Assembly (NCBI GenBank): GCA_009746045.1
Contig: RPFO01000154.1
Location: 8,089,693 to 8,153,692, forward strand
Direction: 5' to 3'
Source: Mesostigma viride
Lineage: Eukaryota; Streptophyta; Mesostigmatophyceae; Mesostigmatales; Mesostigmataceae
DNA length: 64,000 bases
This document shows, piece after piece, positions 13,647-23,973 of the stretch. Each line of letters begins with the position of its first letter. The stretch's first letter is position 1. A program made the position numbers and the translations under genes. The notes beneath the pieces were generated by a model that worked only from the letters and a program-made list of their open reading frames with translations, was not told where the DNA came from and ran no database searches.

Positions 13647-13943
13647 TCACGTGAGCACCGTCTGCCTCCATATTACAGACAAACCAGGAGGCTGCCCGGG
13701 TGTGAGCCCGTCACGTCTAGGGTAGCATGTCCATGCCAAGTCTATCACGAAAAGTCCACGGGTGGCGGCCCTGCCGCGCGCGGCCGGGGGCACGCCAGGT
13801 GAGGACATATCGCCCAGGCTGATTTCTAGACCAACCGCCCGAGCCTCGAGCGCCAGGCAGTCCAGCCAAAGTTGGGCAGACTCCGGCTTCTCGATGAGCA
13901 TGATGGCGTCGGCATAAATGAGGTCAGCTAGTTGGCCCCCCAT
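13647..13943 (-). pseudogene. LINE-A reverse transcriptase fragment
   Basis: The minus-strand translation contains LADLIYADAIMLIE, the RT catalytic box with YADD altered to YADA, followed by SAQLWLDCLALEARAVGLEIS. The same segment (AQTWLDCLAIEARVTG) recurs across the split LINE-A copy at 33.8/50.8 kb, so both belong to one family. The fragment is cut off on both sides. With the second catalytic Asp lost and no flanking domains, it is dead. Confidence 0.8.
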
Positions 13944-14079
13944 GGATGACGCCTTCAGAATTTAGCCCAGCCATGCCTACAATGGGACCCCCATGGATGT
14001 TGCATTAACCGTTAAGCATTTAGCCACGCTCTGCCTATGCAGAGAGTCACTCTCTGTTGAGAAGCCATGCCCTAGCGCT

Positions 14080-14724
14080 TGTATAGCTATCGTCCTGCGG
14101 CAGCTGCGGGCTTGCTCTGGATACTACTGGGACGCACTACATCGCGTGCATGGGTGGCCAGCAGAACCAGAACTGGTTCCTCTATCTCCATACCGCTCTC
14201 CTCCGGGTGGTGCCAGTGTGCCATGGTTCGGTTGGTCTTTCCCCACTCCACCATCAAGTGCGAGGACGCGGATGGGCCGCCCTCTACTCACCCAACCACC
14301 GCCCCGACATTGGCAGTGATTGACTACAACGGGCAGGGTTGCCACCTGCTCATCGATGTCTCCGTGGCTCGGCCGCTCTCCGCTCGCCACATCCTCCGGG
14401 CGGCTGTGGATGCCGGCGCTGCTGCCGCTGTGGCTGAGCGCGACAAGTTTGCCTCCTACGGCAATTTGGGGCCCCACCGGGTCATCCCCTTTGTCCTTGA
14501 GGAGTTCCGGGCCATGGGCCGGCCCCAAGACAGCGGAGTTTTTCCACGAGTGCTGCCAGCGCCGTGAAGACCGCCTCGACCTCGAGGGTCAGACCGCCCC
14601 GTGGTCGGCGCGCACGTGGTCCTCGTATTGGCGGCAGCGCCTGTCACTCGCCCTCACTCGCACCGTGGCTGATGTGTTATTCCGCCGCACCCGGGCCGAC
14701 TTTGTCGCGACCCATGCGGTCTAG
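14080..14724 (+). pseudogene. Diverged REL-LINE C-terminal fragment (CCHC-endonuclease region)
   Basis: In shifting frames this matches the longer copy at 15416-18420: a THYIACMGGQQNQNWF-like segment, then NHRPDI, then CHLLIDVSVARPLSARHIL and HRVIPFVLEEFRAMG, ending in ALTRTVADVLFRRTRADF just before the stop at 14722-14724. At least one frameshift separates the zinc-knuckle part from the endonuclease part. It is older and more diverged than the neighbouring copies, perhaps a subfamily. Confidence 0.75.
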
Positions 14725-14954
14725 ATCCCTTCCAGGCCTGTATGGTGGGCCGGCAGCGCTGTTGCTGCGTGTAGTTTGGTGATGTATCGTGAGTTGGACC
14801 TTGTGCAGCTGGCGTGATCCTTAATTGGATGTCCGTGTCAGATTACTATTAATTTCTTCAGGGTTATTCTCCCAGTTATCGGGCTTTTCCTTATGTTGCA
14901 TGCCCATCTCACCTCCGTAATCTATCATTCTCAATGAATATATATATTCGGGGG

Positions 14955-15060
14955 ATCTTATCGTAGTATAGAGCTTTGACATGGCTCTGTATATAGGTTT
15001 ATAGCTGGGCGTTTGCTTTGGTTTGAGTGATTTCACTCTGCTGTAAGTAATTATATTTTT
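14955..15060 (+). mobile_element. REL-LINE 3'-tail insertion A (5'-truncated)
   Basis: This contains only the family's 3' tail (ATCTTATCGTAGTATAGAGC to GTAATTATATTTTT). It is preceded by AATATATATTCGGGGG (ending 14954) and followed by the same 16 bases at 15061-15076, as expected of a target-site duplication from target-primed reverse transcription. Confidence 0.75.
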
Positions 15061-15076
15061 AATATATATTCGGGGG

Positions 15077-15193
15077 TTTCCATTGGTCTTATCGTAGTAT
15101 AGAGCTTTGACATGGCTCTGTATATAGGTTTATAGCTGGGCGTTTGCTTTGGTTTGAGTGATTTCACTCTGCTGCAAGTAATTATATTTTTAT
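15077..15193 (+). mobile_element. REL-LINE 3'-tail insertion B (5'-truncated)
   Basis: This is a second tail copy starting at TTTCCATTGGTC. It lies between AATATATATTCGGGGG (15061-15076) and AATATATATTCGGG (15194-15207). It sits directly behind insertion A in the same target. Confidence 0.75.
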
Positions 15194-15207
15194 AATATAT
15201 ATTCGGG

Positions 15208-15404
15208 CCATGGCTGACATCATGCTCCGCCGTACGCGGGCTGATTTTGCGGTGCAGCAGGGCTACTATTAGGTTCCTCCCGTTAGGAGTTTCCATTGGT
15301 CTTATCGTAGTATAGAGCTTTGACATGGCTCTGTATATAGGTTTATAGCTGGGCGTTTGCTTTGGTTTGAGTGATTTCACTCTGCTGTAAGTAATTATAT
15401 TTTT
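15208..15404 (+). mobile_element. REL-LINE 3'-end insertion C (5'-truncated, includes ORF end)
   Basis: It begins inside the coding end (CCATGGCTGACATCATGCTC, encoding MADIMLRRTRADFAVQQGY), passes the stop and the complete tail, and is followed by AATATATATTC (15405-15415). It is the third consecutive insertion at the same target. Confidence 0.75.
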
Positions 15405-16780
15405 AATATATATTCCATATATGCCCCTTTTGGCAACGGCAGCGCCTGACCTCCTGGACCCCAGCAGCCCTTTGCCCTTCGTCACCGCCATCCAGGAGGC
15501 CTATGCTGAGATCCAGCAGGCCTGTTCTCCCGTCCGTGCCGCTCAGGCGGTACAGCGCCGCCTCCCTCGCGGCACTCCCTCGGTCGCCTCCGTTCAATCT
15601 CCCGCCGCATTCCCTGCACGCGTCATCGATAAACATGCACCAGAAAACCTACGCGGGTATTCTGCACACGGCTGATTGGATGGCTCTTTTCGTGGACCTC
15701 AACGCCCAGGGACGTGCGTGGCTGTTCTCGCTTTCATTGCGGAGTGTGGGCTCGGCGTACCTTCGTGCTCTTCCCATGGCCCCCCCATTTGCCTTAGCTC
15801 CTAGCCACAGTCTGCCACTACTCGGTGGTGCTCCGGCACCAGCTTTTTGCCCCGCAGCCTCTTGTTCCGGCCGGGCGGCCTTGTGGTAGCTGTGGGCAGC
15901 CGCTGGATCCCACGGGGACTCACTACCTTGCCTGCATGGGGGGCCAACAGAATCAGAATTGGTTTTTGTATTTGCACACTGTCCTCCTGACGGTGGTGCT
16001 CGCCATGGTTCGGTCGGTTTTCCGGCCCCACGCGAACATCCGGTCCGAGGATTCGGATGGCGCTGCCTTCTATTCCCCCAACCACCGGCCTGACATCGTG
16101 GTGCTGGACTTCGAGTGTCTAATCACCAAGAAAATGTCCTCATATGAGGACATTTTTAAGCATGGATACCATTTGTAATAACTCACACATTTCAACATAT
16201 CCATGGGTACGGCATGGAACCATGTTCATTTATGATATGTTCAAGAGTAGCAATGCTTAACATCCATGAAATATGCTCATTGTATAATTGTTTACGATTT
16301 ATGAATGCAGGGGGGTCGCTACGCGAGTGACCAACAAGCACTCAAGTCAACAATATGCCCAGAAAGAAGGCAGGGCCAGGTCATGGCTGGTCCTGAAAAT
16401 GCACCCAAGGTGCCCACAACATGTCTACATTACACCCTCGCTATCCTAGACCCTGCAGCCTGCCGGGGGGGGCACAAAATGTAACTGGCAGCCAGGGACC
16501 ATGGTGCAGGCCAAATAGCAGGTGTAAAGCTAGCTCAAAGCTAGCTCAGTCCAAAGAATGAAATAAGAAGCAAATACTTGCCAAGGTTAGGTCTGTGATC
16601 GTTATTGGAGGCTTGGCTGCCACCACGGTGCTCGACAATGATGCTGAAGCCTTCAATCATATATGAAGCAGATACTGCAAAGAGGCACAAATAGCAATAC
16701 AAGCACAATGTAAGCATGAAAAGCTCAAGTTTCCAAGCCAGTCTAGCTCACTTGGACATGAGGTTAAGCGTTAGAAACAT

Positions 16781-17032
16781 ATGGGCAACATCCCAGCAAG
16801 CCTTGAAAAAGTTTTCAGCAACAAGGCAGTATATGTGTTAAATCAAACTACCACATTGCAACTAAGCACAGTGACTTCTACTTGCTGCTGTTTTGACGAC
16901 GCAAGGCCGTTTACCTTTTCAGTGACACCACGGGAAAAGAAAGCATTACCCAGCAAACTTCCTTTAAGTTCCCCGGACATAGGCGTAATCACAACCACGA
17001 CGTTGGGCATTGAAAAGAACCGGAATCATTAA
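16781..17032 (+). other. Second open frame in TIR element, opposite strand, matched in copy 2
   Basis: This 83-codon frame (MGNIPASLEKVFSNKAVYVL...) has a counterpart at 60225-60455 on the minus strand (MGNVPASLEKLLSNKAVYVL...). The similarity may simply be copy-to-copy nucleotide similarity, so coding status is uncertain. Confidence 0.3.
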
Positions 17033-17528
17033 GTCTGCGGGGGTTATAAGCTACGATACTCTTGACACGCTTATTTAGAACGATGCGGTTGCGGATGACA
17101 TCCGGAACCTTGTTCTTGACGTGCGCCCAGGCCGCCAGCTGCGCGGGACAGCTCAAGAAATATATATTAAAGGACGGTGACGCCCGGGAAGCACCCAGCC
17201 TTGCGGAAAAAGTAAAATATGGCTCGCGCTCGCCGTGGTTTTCGCCAGGCGTAACTGCGATATCACGACGAAAAAATGGAGACTCTTTGACCCATCTAAC
17301 TGCCCAGGTCCCTCTGTTGCCCGGGTCGCCCATTAACCCAGAAGCGTACCATAACCCATACTCGCGATATCCGCAGCTACTGGGCGGAAAAAGAAATTGT
17401 AAAACCGAACTGCATACTGACCTATCATGCCATCTACGTAGCTTCCAGATTTTCTTCAACGATGCCAAAATCCGTTCATGAACAATATTTTCGACATATA
17501 CAAAGCACCTGCACGTCAAAAGCAGCAT
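16989..17528 (-). CDS. Unrecognised ORF inside TIR element copy 1 (conserved in copy 2)
   Basis: A minus-strand open frame of about 180 codons. Its central ~75 residues (WVKESPFFRRDIAVTPGEN ... SPSFNIYFLSCPAQLAAWAH ... VKNKVPDVIRNRIVLNK) are matched by the copy-2 frame at 59913-60194 with most residues identical and no stop in either. Upstream in element orientation there is a candidate first exon ending in a CAG|GTGCTT donor, open in copy 2 but with an in-frame stop in copy 1. I do not recognise the protein. It could be a fragment of a transposase or a captured host gene; the true start and splicing are unknown. Confidence 0.4.
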   Translation of the reverse strand: MLLLTCRCFVYVENIVHERILASLKKIWKLRRWHDRSVCSSVLQFLFPPSSCGYREYGLWYASGLMGDPGNRGTWAVRWVKESPFFRRDIAVTPGENHGEREPYFTFSARLGASRASPSFNIYFLSCPAQLAAWAHVKNKVPDVIRNRIVLNKRVKSIVAYNPRRLNDSGSFQCPTSWL

Positions 17529-18653
17529 CTTCGAAATGACTAGATGATGATCTTAAGTTCTGTCTTCATTCGGGGCAAAATAATGGCCTATAACGTTCAG
17601 GCAAGCCTCAGAACTGGAACGACCCCATAGCCGTCACTCGACAAAATGCTCGATTACATTGCAACGTTCTTGCTGTAGTAGGTACTTTTCCTCGCCTCAT
17701 ATTTTCCAGGTACGGTCGGCCCCTGTCGACCCCGGGGGCTTGGCGCGCTCAGTACCTATCCCAGTTTCGCGCCAAAACCCACCAGGGATCCTCAGGACCA
17801 ACTTTGGCGCCAAAACCGCCCCCCTGACCCCCCCCGTCTCAAACGAGGACTATGTCCTCAAATGAGGACATTTGGTTTTTGGACACGAGGGGGGTGGCCA
17901 GCATCTGCTTATTGACGTTTCGGTGTCGCGGCCCTTGGCTCTTAGCCACGTGGCTAGGGTCTCCCTCACGGCAGGTTACACGGCGGACCGGGCGGAGCGG
18001 GCCAAGCTCCTGGCTTACGGCGACGTCGGGCACCATCGTGTGGTGCCCTTTGTCCTGGAGGAGTTTGGGGCCATGGGGCCCCTGACCTCCGCCTTCTTCA
18101 AGGAGTGTTGCCGGCTCCGGGAGGACCGGCTGGACCTGGAGGGCCAGCGGGCCCCATGGTCGGCGCGGACCTGGACGTCATATTGGCGTCAGCGCTTGTC
18201 GGTGGCGCTGACTCGGGCCATGGCTGACATCATGCTCCGCCGTACGCGGGCTGATTTGGCAGTGCAGCAGGGCTATTAGGTTCCTCCCGTTAGGAGTTTC
18301 CATTGGTCTTATCGTAGTATAGAGCTTTGACATGGCTCTGTATATAGGTTTATAGCTGGGCGTTTGCTTTGGTTTGAGTGATTTCACTCTGCTGTAAGTA
18401 ATTATATTTTTAATATATATATCTTCCACCCCATATGACGTACATGCAGGCCTTCTAGGCCAGTTCCCCAAGACGCCCCGTGTGCGCCTGATCAGGTTGC
18501 ATGACCCATCATGGTGGTGCAGGTGCACCTTGTGCACCCAGAGCAGGTGATAGTTTACATCCTACACGTCCTGCAGGTTGTAGCCCAGACTGTATCTAAA
18601 ACCCATAGATGCCCCTTTCTCAGGGCTATGCGTTACATATGCTCCCCACGGAG

Positions 18654-18860
18654 CTATGTTCTTAATGCCACGTGAGGACAAACCGCCCGGGCTGTGCGGG
18701 CTTGGTGCCAGCTACATGTAGTCTGCATGTGTGATGTATCTACCTGATCTGTGCGGGCCAGGTGCCCGGCAAGGCCCAGGCTCCTGTGCCTAAAATGTGG
18801 GAAACATATACTACTAGTTACAATCAGCGTACAAATCCTCATTGCGAATGTGCAAACCAA
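18654..18860 (-). pseudogene. LINE-A C-terminal fragment
   Basis: The minus-strand translation contains LAGHLARTDQVDTSHMQ, matching LVGHLARTNQVDTS in the split LINE-A copy near 33.25 kb. A G-H-L/V-x-R motif is typical of the far C-terminus of conventional LINE RT polyproteins. The flanking 18421-18653 and 18861-19030 hold no recognised gene. Confidence 0.65.
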
Positions 18861-19030
18861 TTAAAAGGAACATTAAATGCCTCGTGCAGCATCTTGCATG
18901 GTGACGGTGCCACCGGGTCATTGCTCCAGCTCCTGCGTCAGAGTCCATGTAACAGGTCGCGCTTGACAATCGGGGGCAGGGCGGGGCTGCTGCACCAGCT
19001 AGCGACGGTGCTCGTGGAGCTGCCCCCAGG

Positions 19031-19585
19031 TGTTACGTCGCGTAATAACCTGTTACAGTTACGGACGTAAATTAGGTCCTTTGCCTCAGTCGTTCTTAGA
19101 TTTACGTGTAGCTTGTACCGGTGGACAATGTTGATTATGTGTCCCGGTGCCCCGGCGTAGTGGGTGCATTTGGCGCCGCGCCGCGAACTTTAGTAGTGGT
19201 CCTTATCCTTCGCGTAGAATGTAGTGGACCAGCGTGCATCTGTGCATCTGTAGGCGAGGGCCATGTCGGCCCAAGCATGCTGGACCGTTGGTGATCATTT
19301 ATGCACGTCCTACCCCTCGGGTTGGCACTCGGCGTGTGTTATGAATTGTAACACATCTAGCTAGGGTCATGGCAGTTTAGGTGTTACCTTCGTTATCCTG
19401 GAGTAAACGGGTTTTGGGTTGAATGGCCTATGGCATATTACAGACATACATATGTTCAATGCATTGAGATCCGGTTCGTACGTCACGCACGTCTTTCGCA
19501 CAGGGTGTTAGAAACGGCCTCACTAACTTAAGTAGTGTTAGACGCGAGTTAGGTAGAGGAGGCGGTAGAGGACCGAGCCGCAACA
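19031..19585 (+). mobile_element. Putative Gypsy B 5' LTR
   Basis: The boundaries are inferred by comparison with Gypsy A and Gypsy C. The start TGTTACGTCGCG resembles TGTTACGGCCC of Gypsy C, and the end GAGCCGCAACA is followed by ATGGTATCGGAGGTAG, like the primer-binding sites of the other two. No second LTR of this element is in the window, so the call rests on these short similarities. Confidence 0.5.
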
Positions 19586-19586
19586 A

Positions 19587-19602
19587 TGGTATCGGAGGTA
19601 GT
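19587..19602 (+). promoter_or_regulatory. Gypsy B primer-binding site
   Basis: TGGTATCGGAGGTAGT begins one base after the LTR end. The equivalents are TGGTTATCGAGGTTTAG (34497) and TGGTAATCGGAGGATTC (61952). The shared TGGT(A/T)ATCGGAGG core implies one tRNA primer for the whole family. Confidence 0.5.
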
Positions 19603-20143
19603 TTAGGTAGTGACCGTGACGGCCATCCCTTGCAGCAGAGTCCATTCATACCCCTGACCTTCTGCGAACGGGATTACGAAGACGACACATCCTTGCCAGG
19701 TAATGGGCGGGTTGCCGGCAAGCTAGCAGAGTAGTGAGCACTGCCCGATTCGGGACACGCCTGACTAGTAGTTAGACCTGCTCAAAGCGGACATCCTCAG
19801 TAGATGGTTCCTGCTCCTCTTTCGGCAAGCATGCTCTCTTTACGTTGATAGTTTCCTTTCGTAGTTAGGTGACGGCTTTTAGGTGCGCCTTTTCATTCCA
19901 CAGTAGTGAGACGAGAAGCGTCTCGTAGATTACGCCTTTTTCTGTACCTTGCATGTTTTGCTATTTAGACGCCCTTCGCCTGATGCAGAGCTCTTGAACC
20001 GGATTCTTACGACCACCTGGCGCTGGAATCCTCGTATCTACGTGCGTCGTCATTATGGTTCGGTTTCAGACTCCTTAGATCGATCAGCCGCCTGCTCCTC
20101 AGTCTCCTAGCTTGACGTCCCAAGACCAACCAGGTGCGTTACC

Positions 20144-20482
20144 ATGAACCAGCGTCGTTCGTTTACTACTCCTTCCCATTCTTCTAGCGATCGAGAATAG
20201 TCTAGCTAAATATTACGTAGTAATCACGCCTCAATGGTCCTCCATTTTCCTCTCTTGGTCGATGCTAGGAAGAAAGTTCAAAACCGTGCTTACAATGTCA
20301 TTAGGTATAAGACATTTATGACCTTTGAAGAAGCTCAGCATTTCCTTATAGCCCATAGTGAATCAGATTTAGGCCTGCATGTACACCCTGCTCCTCACGT
20401 TCGTCCTCCTGTGAAATCTCTAGTGTTTACTACTCCTCCTTCGTCACCCCCTCGACGTGAGCACTGTATCCTCTTCTTCTAG
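20144..20482 (+). pseudogene. Gypsy B ORF1, decayed, RNase H1 hybrid-binding/Cauli_VI-like
   Basis: ATG at 20144 opens MNQRRSFTTPSHSSSD and soon stops. In other frames the domain core is visible: SWSDARKKVQNRAYNVI-like, then RYKTFMTFEEAQHFLIAHSE and LGLHVHPAPH. The pattern W-x2-C/A...F-x-T-x-E-E/A-A-x2-F matches the intact ORF1 of Gypsy C (62517-62942) and that of Gypsy A. Frameshifts make it non-functional. Confidence 0.6.
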
Positions 20483-20777
20483 TGTGGACACTCCCCTCAC
20501 CCTGGAATTTGGTTCTGTCAGAGGTGAATTTCACCCTGTGTGCCCAACTGCCTGCCGTTATTATATTTCATATAGGCCATCCATTGTAAACGGAGGTATT
20601 AGGGTTGCATCCTTATTAATTGCACCCGCCTGCCGTATTTCTGGCCATAGTTAATATCGGCAGAGTATTATACAGTGTTGGGACAGTGAGCACGTGTCAT
20701 GTTACGGCTCATGATTTGGTCACGGAATGACCAAGATATTAGTGCCGAAGCTACGAGAACCGGCACATTATATATAT

Positions 20778-21209
20778 TTTAAAAATATAATTACTTACAG
20801 CAGAGTGAAATCACTCAAACCAAAACAAACGCCCAGCTAGAAACCTATATACAGAGCCATGTCAAAGCTCTATACTACGATAAGACCAATGGAAACGCCT
20901 ACTAACGGGAGGAACCTAATAGCCCTGCTGCACCGCAAAATCAGCCCGCGTACGGCGGAGCATGATGTCAGCCATGGCCCGAGTCAGCGCCACCGACAAG
21001 CGCTGACGCCAATATGACGTCCAGGTCCGCGCCGACCATGGGGCCCGCTGGCCCTCCAGGTCCAGCCGGTCCTCCCGGAGCCGGCAACACTCCTTGAAGA
21101 AGGCGGAGGTCAGGGGCCCCATGGCCCCAAACTCCTCCAGGACAAAGGGCACCACACGATGGTGCCCGACGTCGCCGTAGGCCAGGAGCTTGGCCCGCTC
21201 CGCCCGGTC
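20778..21209 (-). mobile_element. REL-LINE insertion E, 5'-truncated, 14-bp TSD
   Basis: CACATTATATATAT occurs at 20764-20777 and again at 21210-21223. Between them, on the minus strand, lie 98 codons of the REL-LINE C-terminus (AERAKLLAYGDVGHHRVVPF ... ADFAVQQGY), the stop, and the complete 3' tail. The coding part is uninterrupted, so the insertion is young. It sits in the Gypsy B spacer after ORF1. Confidence 0.9.
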
Positions 21210-21501
21210 CACATTATATATATCAAGACTTGTACGTTCAGGGTCCTACGACCTATAGCTAGCGTACTATTCAGTCGTACTACTCGACTAGAGAGTGCAA
21301 ACGGAATCTGGCTAGCGTAACGCATTCTCAGCACATTTCAGATAAGCTACGCAATCTTTGTGCCAGCCTGTCGAGCACTCACACTTTGTGCACCTTTGTG
21401 CATAAGAGGAAGACGCACCCTACGTTGCTCTATCCTTGCCACGATGTAGCCACCACGGGATCCGCATTATGTGACTGGTGGACAAGTTCGGTGGCATGTG
21501 G

Positions 21502-22129
21502 AGTTAATATTGCCTGGCAAGCAATATTATTCTACTAAGCTACTTGGCTTGTAGAGATTCTACTTCCGGTTACTACAATCCAGAAACGGGTTCATTCTGA
21601 TGAGTATTGCTCGAGATATGAGCAAGATACTGTTCTACTACATTCTACTTGGATTCAGTGATTCTACGGTGGTTCTTCAAGTGACGCGTGGCATACGGCG
21701 TCTTGTCACAGTGTACGATAGGACATTTAGTCTCCGACACTGCGGTCTATTCAATGCTATTGATTAGACGTAACAAATAGTGACAGGACTTGTGCGACAG
21801 GACACTGATGTGACTATTTATGGATAACGAGTCGAGATCTGCTGGTCCAGAGTGAAGGACAGCAATATTGTGAGATGATCTGTCCTATCAGTCATCTGGA
21901 TGTGACTGCGTCACAATTAGTATATAACGAGCAGGACGCTGCCACTTGGTAGCACCACTTTCCCTGCACCTGTGTCCTCGCACCTTCGGCGACGGTTCTC
22001 ACGTGCCTCGTGCGTTCTGTGCTGGTAGCCATAACCAGCAACGTAAACCTATTGATTAATATAACTACTTCCTCTGTAGATATTAATCAGTGCAGGCTGA
22101 ACCACAGTTCAGCCACAGTTTCATTAACT
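21502..22129 (+). repeat. Copia 1 5' LTR
   Basis: The termini are AGTTAATATTGCC and CAGTTTCATTAACT, so the LTR ends in an inverted AGTTAAT/ATTAACT pair rather than TG/CA. TATATAA at 21921-21927 is a likely TATA box. The perfect inverted repeat TGTGAC-TGC-GTCACA at 21901-21915 lies just upstream and could be an activator site. The sequence after the LTR (CGAATTACAAGCGAG) has no TGG-starting primer site. Confidence 0.9.
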
Positions 22130-22210
22130 CGAATTACAAGCGAGTTCGTAATCTACTGATTACGGCATTGATTTCTGGTGTCGGCAATTTTTACGGTGTT
22201 TTTCCATTAT

Positions 22211-22773
22211 ATGGGAAACACGCGTGAATATCGTGAGCCATCTCCCGAGCGTGCGTCGGCTCATCGTCTTCAGGCTTTAATTTCAACGTTCAACGTACGG
22301 CGTCAACTGCTGCGCTGCATTCGCGTGCTGTTCAACCTTCGCTGTCTCAAGCGCTCGTCAGCCGGCCGCCAGTTTCTAACGATCTGCATCAGTTCGTCGA
22401 CGACCTTACTCAAGATTTGGAAATCCTGTCGGAAAATTCCCATATTTTCCGAAGGCTTGCAGCGTCGGGATCAGACGAGCAAGCTCAAGTAATTTCGGCG
22501 CTTCGCACCTACGGCTTGGGTGTTCTGGCGTTGGCGACAGCGTGGTCTGGAATTTCGGCGACTCTTCCGACTGTCGCAGTTCCGGTTAGCAACAACGGGT
22601 GGGCGTCGTCAGTCAACGGTATCATAAACGTCGCTGCTTCGATTCAGCGGCAATCAAACGCTGAGGAGCCAGGTGAAAACAGCGAGGGGCTTCCTGATTT
22701 ATATCCGAGTATTGTGCAGCAGATTTTGGATAACGTATTGCAGTTTCCGCGCGACGATATGCGGCTGGATTAA
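22211..22773 (+). pseudogene. Copia 1 upstream ORF of unknown function
   Basis: ATG at 22211 starts MGNTREYREPSPERASAH. The same reading switches frame around 22270 into a longer frame (DLHQFVDDLTQDLEILSENS ... PDLYPSIVQQILDNVL) ending at TAA 22773. A single frameshift or a small intron would join them into about 185 residues. The protein is partly acidic and helical, precedes gag, and is not a recognised retroelement domain. Confidence 0.45.
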
Positions 22774-22924
22774 ATTTTCTGTTATAATTAACAGAGAATT
22801 AATTCAGGAAAATTTTTTTTCGTGGTTCCAGAGCTTAAGGGATTAATTTATTAATTCCCCAGCAGTATTCTTTCTTCAGCATCGGCATCGGCATCGACAG
22901 TTGTCATCGGCATTCGCAGCGACC

Positions 22925-23973
22925 ATGCAGGGTTTGGAAGACGGCGAGATACGCGGCGAACAAATGCTGCGGGGTCAGAATTTTAATCAGAATTTTAATC
23001 GCCCAGCAGCAGCAGAGCAGCCCCGCAGAGCCAAGGCCCAGGAGGGCTTTGCTATTCTTAACCAGCTTCCCAGTCTCAAGGAGCACTGGACTGTTAAGGA
23101 TAAGGATATTACCATTAGGCACCTTAAGGGATATAAGGGCTTATATAATGGTAACAATCCTCTGCAGGTGCTGTGTATGTCACAGTACCTTCTTAAGTGT
23201 CCCAAGAGGGTGCAGAAGTATGTAAATGACAAGTTTGAGGATGGAGATTCCTGGGAGGTTTTTATAGCTGAGTTTGAGGTGTTCCTAGATGATAAGAGGG
23301 CTAGTGATGGCTCCTTTTGGAAGAAGGAGTACATTGATTTCAAGGCTGAGGGTCTGATTCTGCAGGCATTTGAGGATTTTCAGGAGCTCAGGCACAATTG
23401 TGCTGGCAAGGGGTATGTAGTGTCAGATGAGATTGCCATGGATGATTTCCTAGGTAGCCTGGGATTGGATGAGGTCACCTTGGATAACCTGCAGGTGCAC
23501 ATGCGTACATGCACCACCTGGGCTGCTATGGTGGCCAAGATCAAGGATTATTTCAGGGGCAAGTATGTGGGAGGCAAGAAGGAGGCAGACAAGGCCAGGG
23601 AGAAGCAGAAGGAGAAGGATAAGGTGGATATGGCAGCTGCAGCAGGGGGCAGTGTTCCCAAGGTCAAGGGCAACCAATGGGGGGGCAGCCCTCCAACGGT
23701 TATGGTCCACCAAGGTCAGGGCCTTCCAAGCGGGGGGGCTTCCAGGCCAAGGGCTTCAGTGGCTTCAAGCGTCGTGGAGGTCCTTCCCAGGAGCAGCCAG
23801 CGGCTCAGCGTCCCAGATTTGATTTCAACAGGGTGGGGTCCCAGCGGGGACCACCTGGGGTGGGGACACCTCGTATCACATGTTATTTCTGTCACCAGCA
23901 GGGCCACATCCGTAAGGACTGCCCTAGCTGGCGTAAGCAAAGGGGCCAAGGTGGGTATAACAACCCAACCTGA
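22925..23973 (+). pseudogene. Copia 1 gag with CCHC zinc knuckle (one frameshift)
   Basis: The start at 22925 (MQGLEDGEIRGEQM) fits the downstream gag-like helical region (LKEHWTVKDKDITIRHLKGY; ... WAAMVAKIKDYFRGKYVGGKK). At the G7 run 23671-23677 the frame changes. The next frame continues through an RGG-rich linker to CYFCHQQGHIRKDC (CX2CX4HX4C) and ends at TGA 23971-23973. Either one G has been lost or this is a slippage site. The stop separates gag from the integrase, which is in the same frame as the knuckle. Confidence 0.85.

Larger units (their letters stand above)
16116..17885. mobile_element. 1,770-bp TIR element, copy 1 (TSD CGAG), inside the REL-LINE
   Basis: The left end TGTCTAATCACC and inverted right end TGTCCAAAAACC start similar terminal inverted repeats of about 35 bp. 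Each includes a palindrome, TGTCCTCA-TA-TGAGGACA or TGTCCTCA-TT-TGAGGACA. CGAG at 16112-16115 is repeated at 17886-17889. Removing the element plus one CGAG rejoins the REL-LINE frame exactly (...VVLDFE | GGGQHLL...), which fixes both boundaries. A second copy begins at 59353 in the opposite orientation. The superfamily is unassigned; no DDE transposase motif was recognised. Confidence 0.85.
15416..18420 (+). mobile_element. REL-LINE copy D, longest copy; split by the TIR element at 16116-17885
   Basis: This is the C-terminal third of a non-LTR retrotransposon polyprotein, 5'-truncated near 15416. In broken frames: a post-RT segment (LPFVTAIQEAYAEIQQ; NAQGRAWLFSLSLRSVGSAY), then a CCHC knuckle CGSCGQPLDPTGTHYLAC, then the PD-D motif NHRPDIVVLDFE. 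After the TIR insertion it resumes as GGGQHLLIDVSVSRPL, VVPFVLEEFGAMG and ends ADLAVQQGY before the stop at ~18280. The order CCHC then PD-D is that of the restriction-like endonuclease of R2/Dualen-type LINEs. The tail matches insertions A-C and E. RT itself is not in the window for this copy. Confidence 0.82.

Noticed and set aside
16116-17885. Solo LTR interpretation of the TIR element (TGTC...GACA, short TSD)
   Set aside because: The terminal inverted repeats extend ~35 bp with an internal palindrome and the interior has conserved open frames, which fits a DNA transposon better. Not fully excluded.
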